Source of the DNA: Pseudomonas silvicola
GTDB lineage: Bacteria; Pseudomonadota; Gammaproteobacteria; Pseudomonadales; Pseudomonadaceae
DNA length: 64,000 bases
Assembly: GCF_026651855.1 (NCBI RefSeq)
Contig: NZ_CP093280.1
Coordinates: forward strand, 4,690,001 to 4,754,000
Direction: 5' to 3'
In this document: positions 57,248 through 64,000 of the stretch, piece after piece
Layout of the letters: each line of letters starts with the position of its first letter
How positions within the stretch are numbered: the first letter of the stretch is position 1
The notes under the pieces: generated by a model
The model's database searches: none
Seen by the model: only the letters and a program-made list of their open reading frames with translations
Told to the model about the DNA's origin: nothing
Made by a program: the position numbers and the translations under genes

Positions 57248-58278
57248 CGTGGGGCAACCTCGTCGAGTTTGGTCAGTTCCGCCCGGGCCTGGGCAGCGCT
57301 GAGGGGGAAGTAGCCCTTTGGCTGGCTGGCGATGATCTGCTGGCCCTGGCGCGACAGGACGAAGCGCAGGTACTCGCGTACCACCGGGTCGACGGCCTTG
57401 CCAGGCTCGCGGCGCAGGTACAGGTACAGGAACCGCCCATAGGGGTAGCGACCTTCGCGGACTTCAGCCTCGGTACCGGTGGTCACGGCCCCATGCTCGT
57501 CTACCATCGGCAGCGCCTTGATATGGGCGTCGCTCAGGCCGATGGCCGCTACCGCCAGGCCGGCCGGGTCGGCGGCCAGACGCGCCAGAATCGCCTCGGT
57601 GTTGCCGTAGGCCTCGTAGCCCGGTGTCAGAGGGCGGCCCTGCAGGTGGTTGGCTTGCAGGTAGGTGCCGAAGCCGGTGAACTCCGGTGTGCCGTAGGGG
57701 TGTATGCGCCGCTCCCGCCAGTCGCCGCCCAGGCCCAGTTGGCCCCAGGTGGACAGGTCGCCGTCCGGGTTGCCGACGGTCAATGCGCGGCTGACCTGAG
57801 CAGCGCTGACCTGGGCCAGCGGGTTGGCGCGGTTGACGTACACCGCCAGTGACGTGGCCAGGTGTTGGGAGGTGTCGTTCGCCGCCAGGGCAATGCGGAT
57901 CTCCAGGGGCGCGGTACCGACGATCTTGCTGTAGGCCTTGACCTCCAGCGGGTTGATCTCGCGGCCCATCGCACCGAATAGCGTCACCCCGTGGGTGAGC
58001 AGCGGCACGGCGCTGGTGGTGCCTTTGGATTCGTCCTGAAAATGCCAGCCGGGGTGGCTTTCGAGCAGGGCGGCATTGAAGCGCTCGACGATGTAGCGCA
58101 CGTGCTCGGCGCCACCGATGCGAATGGCACCCTCGGGCGTCAGGTACGGTGCGCCGGGCGTCGGTTGCACCGCTTGCGGGCTGTAGGCCGGCAGTTGCGG
58201 ATCAAGGCTGGCGGCCATGGCCTGGCCGGCGAGCATCGCTGCGGCCAGGCTCAGTGCCTGCGTGAGGGAACGGGGCAT
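57244..58278 (-). CDS. PstS-like periplasmic binding protein (first of tandem pair)
   Basis: 344 residues, signal peptide to about 22 (QAMA). Same order of motifs as the next gene: AIRIGGAEHVRYIVERFNAALLESHPGWHF near 51, FGAMGREINPLE near 103, STWGQLGLGGDWRERRIHPYG near 176. AAGGA lies 6 bp before the ATG, 15 bp after the TonB receptor stop, so the three genes form one operon. The phosphate-binding loop motifs are not conserved, so the ligand may not be phosphate. Confidence 0.83.
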   Translation of the reverse strand: MPRSLTQALSLAAAMLAGQAMAASLDPQLPAYSPQAVQPTPGAPYLTPEGAIRIGGAEHVRYIVERFNAALLESHPGWHFQDESKGTTSAVPLLTHGVTLFGAMGREINPLEVKAYSKIVGTAPLEIRIALAANDTSQHLATSLAVYVNRANPLAQVSAAQVSRALTVGNPDGDLSTWGQLGLGGDWRERRIHPYGTPEFTGFGTYLQANHLQGRPLTPGYEAYGNTEAILARLAADPAGLAVAAIGLSDAHIKALPMVDEHGAVTTGTEAEVREGRYPYGRFLYLYLRREPGKAVDPVVREYLRFVLSRQGQQIIASQPKGYFPLSAAQARAELTKLDEVAPR

Positions 58279-58293
58279 GATCGGTCCTTGGGG

Positions 58294-60459
58294 TCAGAAG
58301 GCCAGGGTGGCTTTGGCGATCACCTGGCGTGGTTCTCCAATGACAATGGCGGGGGAACCCAGGCCGCTGCTGGAGACGTAATAGGTCTCGTCGAACAGGT
58401 TCTTGACGTTCAGCTGCAGGGTCAGGTCTTTCTGGTCAAGCTTCATCTTGTAGGCCACGAACGCGTCGGCGACCTTCGCCGAAGGCAGCCAGTACTCGGT
58501 ACCGGTGCCGTCGTTGGCGCCCCATTTGCTCATGTAGCGGCCCCCGAAGCCGGCGCGCAGGTCGCCGATGCCGACGTGGCCGAAGTCGCGGGTCAGGTAC
58601 AGCGCGGCGGTGTTCTTCGACACGCCGTCCAGGGGCGTGCCCTGGAGGATGGGGTCCTTGGTCCACTCGGTGTCGGTGTAGGCGTAGCTGCCGGTCACGC
58701 TCCAGAATTCGTTGAGCTGGCCGCTGACGTCCAGTTCCACTCCGCGCGAGCGCGCTTCGCCGCCCAGCCGCGTGCAGGTCTCGGTGCCGCAGGTGGCGCT
58801 GGTCTGCACATTCTTCTTGGTGATGGTGAACGCCGCCAGGCTGGCGGTGAGGTAGTCGTTCTGGAATTTGGTGCCGATCTCGTAGGCCCGGCCTTCCTCG
58901 GGCGCCAGGTCGCCGATGACGGTGGCAATGGAGGTGTTGGGGCGGAATGATTCGGTGTAGCTGCCATACACCGACCAGTCGGGCTGGATCATGTACACCA
59001 GGCCCAGGCGTGGCACGGCCTTGCTGCGGTCGACGTCGGCGCCCACCACGAACGGACGGCCCTTGCCGGTGTATTCGGTGAACGACTCGTAGCGCAGGCC
59101 GGCCTGGAGTATCCATTGGTCGTTCAGGTGAATGGCGTCCTGCAGGAAGAAGGCGTGGGTGTGCAGCAGGTCGGTCTGGTCGCTGTTGGCGGCGCTGACG
59201 CGGCTGGGCACCGGCACTTGCCCGTACACGGGGTCGTTGTAGTTGAAGTGGGTGTCGTTGACGTTGCGGATCAGGTCGCCCAGGGTGCGGTCGTTGTGCA
59301 TGTAGTCCACGCCCACCAGGAATTCGTGGCGCATGCCGGCGAACTCCAGGTTACCCAGGGCGCTGACGGTGGCGGTATGGGCTACCTGCAGGGCGTCGCG
59401 GGTGGCGTCGCCACGCCGGGTGACCTGGCCGGTGGTGAAGTTGGCGGAGATATAACGTGACTGGTGGTCGTTGTAGTAGTTGCGGCTGTAGCCGTAGCCG
59501 GCCTTCAGGGTCCAGTCGTCGTTGAGGCGGTGCTCGGCCGTCAGGTTGAAGGCGTCGGAACGGCCAGTGGTGATGTTGAAGTGTTCATCCAGACGGCGGT
59601 TGCGCGGAATGTCCAGGACCTTGCCGGTGGTGGTGTTGATCTGGGTGCCACGGTCGAAGGGCACCGAATACTCCATGTGTTCGTAGGCCGCGGTAATGGT
59701 GGTGTCGTCACCGAACCAGCTCAACGATGGCGCCACCACTTCCTGGTCGGTGCTGCCAAAATTGCGCCAGTAGTCGTACTGCTGCTTGTCGTAGATCAGG
59801 CGGTACGCCAGGTTGGTATCGCCCACCGGGCCGGTGGTATCGAACTGACCGCCGCCACCGCCATAGCTGGTGCCCCACCCGGAAATCGACGTGGCCTGGG
59901 TCTGTTGCGGTTTCTTGGTGACCACGTTGATCACGCCGCCCGGGTCCTGCACGCCGTAGAGCATGGAGGCGGGGCCCTTGAGCACTTCGACGCGCTCGGT
60001 GGTAGGGGTGAAGTTGCGCGCCTGCACCGATTGCATGCCGTCGCGCATGATCGAGTTGTCGCGGTTGGTACCAAAGCCACGCTTGATGATCGCGTCCTGG
60101 GTGCCCCCCAGGGTGTTGCCTTGCTTGACACCGCTGACCGCGTTGATGGCTTCGTCCAGGCTCTGCGGCGCGCGGTCCTCGATCACCCGGTGAGTGACCA
60201 CGTTGACGGAGGCGGGCACTTCGATCAGCGGCGTTTCGGTGCGGGTGGCCACGGTGGAGGCCACGGCCTGGTAGCTGGTCTGGCTTTTCTCGGTGGTGGT
60301 CGGGGTGGTGCTGTCGATGGTCGTGGCGCCAAGCTCCACGCTGTCAGCCGCCCACAGCGGCTGCGCCAGGCTTAGCATCAGCACGCCGCCGGCACAGGCG
60401 CTTCGGTAGCGCGGGTGGGTAGGGAGGAAGAAGGTGTTCGCCGAGTGCCTGTAGGTCAT
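58294..60459 (-). CDS. TonB-dependent siderophore receptor, Fur-regulated
   Basis: 721 residues from ATG 60459; the frame opens 26 codons earlier. Signal peptide to about 40 (ends PLWAA). Plug: TPLIEVPASVNVVTHRVIEDRAPQSLDEAINAVSGV near 79, MLYGVQDPGGVINVVTKKP near 168. Barrel ends with ...QVIAKATLAF, the usual terminal Phe. No signalling domain. A strong Fur box lies 85 bp upstream, so it should be induced by iron lack. Very similar to the receptor at 62428. Followed by two PstS-like genes. Confidence 0.94.
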   Translation of the reverse strand: MTYRHSANTFFLPTHPRYRSACAGGVLMLSLAQPLWAADSVELGATTIDSTTPTTTEKSQTSYQAVASTVATRTETPLIEVPASVNVVTHRVIEDRAPQSLDEAINAVSGVKQGNTLGGTQDAIIKRGFGTNRDNSIMRDGMQSVQARNFTPTTERVEVLKGPASMLYGVQDPGGVINVVTKKPQQTQATSISGWGTSYGGGGGQFDTTGPVGDTNLAYRLIYDKQQYDYWRNFGSTDQEVVAPSLSWFGDDTTITAAYEHMEYSVPFDRGTQINTTTGKVLDIPRNRRLDEHFNITTGRSDAFNLTAEHRLNDDWTLKAGYGYSRNYYNDHQSRYISANFTTGQVTRRGDATRDALQVAHTATVSALGNLEFAGMRHEFLVGVDYMHNDRTLGDLIRNVNDTHFNYNDPVYGQVPVPSRVSAANSDQTDLLHTHAFFLQDAIHLNDQWILQAGLRYESFTEYTGKGRPFVVGADVDRSKAVPRLGLVYMIQPDWSVYGSYTESFRPNTSIATVIGDLAPEEGRAYEIGTKFQNDYLTASLAAFTITKKNVQTSATCGTETCTRLGGEARSRGVELDVSGQLNEFWSVTGSYAYTDTEWTKDPILQGTPLDGVSKNTAALYLTRDFGHVGIGDLRAGFGGRYMSKWGANDGTGTEYWLPSAKVADAFVAYKMKLDQKDLTLQLNVKNLFDETYYVSSSGLGSPAIVIGEPRQVIAKATLAF

Positions 60460-60544
60460 GCCGATGCTCTGTGCTGGGTGAAGTGAATGCGAATAGGATT
60501 GCCTTTCATTCACTACACGAGCGCCGAGCCAGAACACCTCACTA

Positions 60545-60563
60545 GAAAATGAAAATTATTTTC
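60545..60563. promoter_or_regulatory. Fur box
   Basis: GAAAATGAAAATTATTTTC matches the 19-bp consensus GATAATGATAATCATTATC at 15 positions and is near-palindromic. It lies between the TonB receptor start (60459) and the divergent small gene (60686). Confidence 0.85.
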
Positions 60564-60685
60564 ATTGGGGCGTCGGTGCTGGACGAACCGCACGAACCGA
60601 CTGACAGCAGCGGTTGCTGGTATTGTCACCGCTAGCGGCGACAACGCTGCACGGCACACCGGGCCACTCGGAAAAAGGGACACTC

Positions 60686-60916
60686 ATGCACCTCTACACC
60701 CTGCAATACCGCTTCAACGGCGAGCCCCGTACCCACGCGCTGGAACTGCAGCAGCCCGAGTTGCTGCCCCACGAAGCGGCGATGCACCTGTTGCAGCTGC
60801 ATTTTGGCGACGCGGAAAACAGCCTGTTCATGCCCACCGCGGACGCAACGCCCGGGCAGATCCTGGAACAGGCTGAAACCGCAGGGGTGACCCAGATAAG
60901 CGTTACAGCCCCCTGA
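60686..60916 (+). CDS. Small hypothetical protein, 76 aa
   Basis: ATG 60686 with AAAGGGA upstream. Soluble: MHLYTLQYRFNGEPRTHALELQ, then HEAAMHLLQLHFGDAEN and TPGQILEQAETAGVTQI. No family recognised. It is divergent from the receptor across the Fur box, so it may also respond to iron. It ends 8 bp from the convergent GST gene. Confidence 0.65.
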   Translation: MHLYTLQYRFNGEPRTHALELQQPELLPHEAAMHLLQLHFGDAENSLFMPTADATPGQILEQAETAGVTQISVTAP

Positions 60917-60924
60917 CCGGCGGT

Positions 60925-61551
60925 TCACTTGGCAAAGGCATACTCCCCACCTTGCTCCACCGCCTTGCGATACGCCGGCCGCGCCTGGAAGCGTTGCACC
61001 CAGGCGGCCAGGTTCGGGTAGGCCGGCAGCTTGCCCTGGGCCTTGGCGACTTCGCCGATGAAGCTCATCTGGATGTCGGCGCCGCTGAGTTCGTCACCCA
61101 CCAGGTAGGGTGTCAGGCCCAGGGCCTGGTCCAGGTAGCCCAGGTAGTTGGCCACCTCGGCTTCGATGCGCGGGTGCAGTGGCGCGCCGGCTTCGCCCAG
61201 GCGCCCCACGTACAGGTTGAGCATCAGCGGCAGCATGGCCGAGCCTTCGGCGAAGTGCAGCCATTGCACATACTCGTCGTAGGTGGCAGTGGCCGGATCC
61301 GGCTGCAGCCGGCCTGCGCCGTGACGGCGGATCAGGTAGTCGATGATGGCGCCGGATTCGATCAGCACATGGGGGCCGTCCTCGATCACCGGCGACTTGC
61401 CCAGCGGGTTGATGGCCTTGAGTTCCGGCGGCGCCAGGTTGGTGTTCGGGTCGCGCTGGTAGCGCTTGATTTCATAGGGCACGTCCAGCTCTTCCAGCAG
61501 CCAGAGAATGCGCTGTGAGCGCGAGTTGTTGAGGTGGTGGACGGTGATCAT
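60925..61551 (-). CDS. Glutathione S-transferase
   Basis: 208 residues from ATG 61551 (GGAG 6 bp upstream). N-terminal thioredoxin-like domain MITVHHLNNSRSQRILWLLEELDVPYEI with a possible catalytic Ser near 11, NPLGKSPVIED near 52; C-terminal helices with YLVGDELSGADIQMSFIGE near 153. Detoxification role expected; substrate unknown. Co-directional with, but 77 bp from, the upstream binding-protein gene. Confidence 0.88.
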   Translation of the reverse strand: MITVHHLNNSRSQRILWLLEELDVPYEIKRYQRDPNTNLAPPELKAINPLGKSPVIEDGPHVLIESGAIIDYLIRRHGAGRLQPDPATATYDEYVQWLHFAEGSAMLPLMLNLYVGRLGEAGAPLHPRIEAEVANYLGYLDQALGLTPYLVGDELSGADIQMSFIGEVAKAQGKLPAYPNLAAWVQRFQARPAYRKAVEQGGEYAFAK

Positions 61552-61628
61552 GGAAACTCCGCTGGCAGGTGAGGTGTTCAGAACAGACCGCTGGGCCGGC
61601 ATGAAGTGCCTTGCTGTGGAACCGCGGG

Positions 61629-62375
61629 CTATTGCTCGTACCGGTGCTGGATACGTTCCAGCTCGCCAGAGCGGCGCAATTGCTCCAGGGCACGGGACCA
61701 GGCGGCGACCAGCCGGTCGTCCGCGTCACGGCTGAACGCGATGTACAGCGATGAGCGATAGAGCTCGACCGGTACCTGGCGCAGGGTGCCCGGCGCGATG
61801 CTCAGTTGGCGGCTGTAGTAGGCGACGCCTGCCGCGGTGTCGCCAACGATGATACCGGTGCGCCCGGCCAGCAACATGCGGTACAACTGCAGGTTTTCGG
61901 CGGCGCTTTTGTCGACGTTGGTGAAACCCTGTGCCTGCAGCGTCTGGGGAATCAGCCCGGCCTGGCGGGTGGTGATCCGCGGGGCCCGCAGCAGTTGCTC
62001 GCGGGTATTGACCGCAGGGTCCGCGTCGGCCAGTTGGTAGGGGTAGATGGACTCTTCCACGATCGGGCCCACCCACTTGTACAGCGGGTCGCGGTCGGCG
62101 GTGCGGAACATTGAGTACATGATGGTCCTGGGGTGCGTCTTCAGGGCATACGTGCTGCGCATGCTGGGCAACATTTGCATGGGGAAGTCGTCCCCGGTCA
62201 GCGCCATGATCGCCCTGACGATGTCGGTGGTCATGCCGGTGAGGCGGTTGTTTTCCACGTAGTTGTAGGGTGCCCACTCTTCGGTCACGACCTGGTACGG
62301 CGCGGCAGCGGCGGTAGCCTGAAAAGGGTTGAGCAGCAGGCACAGCAGGGCTGCCAATAATGTCGAGTCGTTCAC
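61629..62375 (-). CDS. Periplasmic solute-binding protein, amino-acid-type (SBP_bac_3)
   Basis: 248 residues from GTG 62375 with a signal peptide (LLAALLCLLLNPFQATAAAA). Then YQVVTEEWAPYNYVENNRLTGMTTDIVRAIM near 28, the standard opening of family 3 binding proteins, and MYSMFRTADRDPLYKWVGPI near 88. No transporter genes are nearby; such orphans often act as sensors or scavengers. A GTG 10 codons earlier is an alternative start. Confidence 0.78.
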   Translation of the reverse strand: MNDSTLLAALLCLLLNPFQATAAAAPYQVVTEEWAPYNYVENNRLTGMTTDIVRAIMALTGDDFPMQMLPSMRSTYALKTHPRTIMYSMFRTADRDPLYKWVGPIVEESIYPYQLADADPAVNTREQLLRAPRITTRQAGLIPQTLQAQGFTNVDKSAAENLQLYRMLLAGRTGIIVGDTAAGVAYYSRQLSIAPGTLRQVPVELYRSSLYIAFSRDADDRLVAAWSRALEQLRRSGELERIQHRYEQ

Positions 62376-62427
62376 GGGTCCTGCCTGATGGGCGTGCACA
62401 GTCACTATAGACCGTCTTCAGGCCGGG

Positions 62428-64000
62428 TCAGAAGCCCAGCGTGGTGCTGAGCACCAGTTGGCGCGGGTCTCCCACCGATACGAAGTACTGGCTGACGCTG
62501 GACGGGTAGTAGTGACGGTCGAACAGGTTGTTGATGTTCAATTGCACGCGCAGGTCATGCTCGCCCAGGTGCGTGTCGTAGCGGGCGAAGGCGTCGGTGA
62601 TCGTGTAGGCCGGCAACTGGAAGCTGTTGGCCGGATCGCCGGCGCGCTCGCCCACATAGCGCGGGCCGCCGCCGATGCGCAGGCGGTCGCCGCCCAGCAG
62701 GCCACCCAGGTCGTGGGTCAGGTACAGAGAGGCGCTATGGCGCGGCACGTTCTGCAGGGGTTTGCCGGCCAGCTCCGGGTCGCGGGTGACCCAGGCGTCG
62801 GTGTAGGCATAAGCGGCCATCCATTGCCAGCCTTCGGCCACCTGGCCGCTGGCTTCCAGTTCCAGGCCCCGGGAGCGCACGGCGCCAGCGTTGCGGCTGA
62901 CCGGCAGGTCGTCGACCGTCTCGCTGACCAGCACATTGCGCTTGCGGATGTCATACAGCGCGATGCTGGCCGACAGGCCATCAGGCACCTCGTATTTGAG
63001 CCCGGTCTCCCAGGCCTTGGCCTGTTCCGGGAGAATGCTGGCGTCGATGATCTGTTCGCTGGCGGCGTTGAGCGGGGCGATGCTGGAGTTGGGCTTGAAC
63101 GACTCGCTGTAGCTGCCGTACCACGACCAGTTCGGTGCGAAACGGTAGACCAGCCCGGCGCTGGGCACCCAGGCCTCGCCGTTGATGTCCGTGTTGGCGT
63201 GGAAGGGCCGCCCGCGGCCGGCGTACTGGTCGTACACCAGAAAACGCGCGCCCAGGGTGGCGATCCACTGTTCGTTGAGGTGAAGGGTATCGCGCAGGTA
63301 GAAGGCGCTGGTGCGCAGGCGGTCCAACTGGTCGCTGGCACTGGCCGACGCAAGGGTCGGCGCCACCTCCTGGCCGTACACCGGGTTTGTGTAACTGAAG
63401 GTGGTCAGGCTGGCCTGGCGCAACAGGTCGCCACGAAAATACAGCCGGTGCTCTTCGCTCAAGCCCACCAGCACTTCATGCTCCAACCCCAACCACTGGC
63501 GGCTGCCGGACAGTTCCAGTTCACCTTGCTGGGCGCGGCTGACCGAGCCCAGGGTGCCGTCCATGCTGCGGGTGAGGGTGCCCTTGGCGGGGTCCACGGC
63601 CGTGATCCGCACCTGGTACGCGTCGTAGGTTTCTTCGTTGTAGCTGTAGGCGCCGTGCAAGGTCCAGTCGTTGTCCAGCAGGTGCTTGACGCTCAGGCGC
63701 GCCAGCTCGGAGCGGCCGGTCATGTCATTGAACGGCTCGTCCAGGCGCCGCGTGTACGGAATGTCCAGCGGGTGGCCGGTCGCCGGGTTGATGGCCGTGC
63801 CGCGGTCGAACGGGGTGACGAACGTGCGGTGCTCGTAGCTCAGTTGCACCTCGCTCTGTTCGCCGTACCAGGCCAGTGAGGGCGCCACCAGGGTTTCGCG
63901 GTGCACGCCGAAGTTGCGCCAGTAGTCTTCATCCTGATGGTCGAAGATCAGCCGGTAGGCCAGGCCGCTGTCGCCCAGCGGCCCGGTGCTGTCCAGGGTT
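62428..64000 (-). CDS. TonB-dependent siderophore receptor, 5' end outside the window
   Basis: About 524 C-terminal residues of the barrel; the frame stays open to the window end, reading TGPLGDSGLAYRLIFDHQDEDYWRNFG just inside it. It aligns along its length with the receptor at 58294 (shared ...FDRGTAINPATG..LDIP..RRLDEPFN and a terminal ...QLVLSTTLGF). Signal peptide and plug are not visible. Ligand unknown; ferric siderophore by family. Confidence 0.92.
   Translation of the reverse strand, partial: TLDSTGPLGDSGLAYRLIFDHQDEDYWRNFGVHRETLVAPSLAWYGEQSEVQLSYEHRTFVTPFDRGTAINPATGHPLDIPYTRRLDEPFNDMTGRSELARLSVKHLLDNDWTLHGAYSYNEETYDAYQVRITAVDPAKGTLTRSMDGTLGSVSRAQQGELELSGSRQWLGLEHEVLVGLSEEHRLYFRGDLLRQASLTTFSYTNPVYGQEVAPTLASASASDQLDRLRTSAFYLRDTLHLNEQWIATLGARFLVYDQYAGRGRPFHANTDINGEAWVPSAGLVYRFAPNWSWYGSYSESFKPNSSIAPLNAASEQIIDASILPEQAKAWETGLKYEVPDGLSASIALYDIRKRNVLVSETVDDLPVSRNAGAVRSRGLELEASGQVAEGWQWMAAYAYTDAWVTRDPELAGKPLQNVPRHSASLYLTHDLGGLLGGDRLRIGGGPRYVGERAGDPANSFQLPAYTITDAFARYDTHLGEHDLRVQLNINNLFDRHYYPSSVSQYFVSVGDPRQLVLSTTLGF

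Overview
The window reads as chromosomal DNA of a Pseudomonas species of the fluorescens/putida type. The evidence is high GC, dense uniform gene packing, a katB-ankB pair, a SiaABCD-type signalling operon, an LpxO lipid A hydroxylase, two DUF2790 secreted proteins, several TonB siderophore receptors, and many palindromic elements of the Pseudomonas REP/REPIN kind. I saw no rRNA, tRNA, phage, plasmid, IS or CRISPR signal.

Layout. 1-550: AT-rich flank and a LysR remnant. 593-3560: a four-gene operon related to SiaABCD (phosphatase, kinase, phospho-switch, diguanylate cyclase) whose phosphatase carries a soluble CBS-type sensor. 3656-5716: a Gfo/Idh/MocA oxidoreductase and a secreted CAP-domain protein. 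5964-17415: peroxide and osmotic stress genes (katG, katB, ankB, trehalase) with a chemoreceptor and a LysR/MFS pair between them. 17420-18600: a tandem REPIN array. 18606-23610: a two-component system divergent from a DUF2790 protein, a Bcr/CflA-type exporter and lpxO. 23999-30168: a complete L-threonate catabolic unit (DeoR regulator, ltnD, otnK, otnC, GntP permease, otnI). 30205-30893: a second tandem REPIN array with the same 123-bp pitch. 30966-38851: a phosphatase, an unknown protein, a sulfonate-type binding protein with a flavin monooxygenase, an aldolase, a GH5 hydrolase and ilvE. 38900-41697: a TonB receptor divergent from a small unknown gene. 41746-46639: an aldo/keto reductase, then MFS/cdaR/garK for sugar-acid or glycerate use. 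46583-49612: a delta-60-repeat protein and a glucose dehydrogenase gene that appears to have lost about 1 kb in frame. 49902-56131: DUF2790, LysR and MFS genes, YghU and a PAS-PAS chemoreceptor. 56237-64000: iron-linked genes, namely a TonB receptor with a strong Fur box, two PstS-like binding proteins downstream of it, a GST, a third binding protein and a second related TonB receptor cut by the window end.

The least ordinary signals are: the two REPIN arrays built from different stem families but with one shared pitch and similar internal spacers; the soluble CBS version of SiaA; the internally deleted gcd; and the Fur-controlled TonB receptor/PstS-like operon. Functional calls rest on sequence motifs read by eye; no database search was run.
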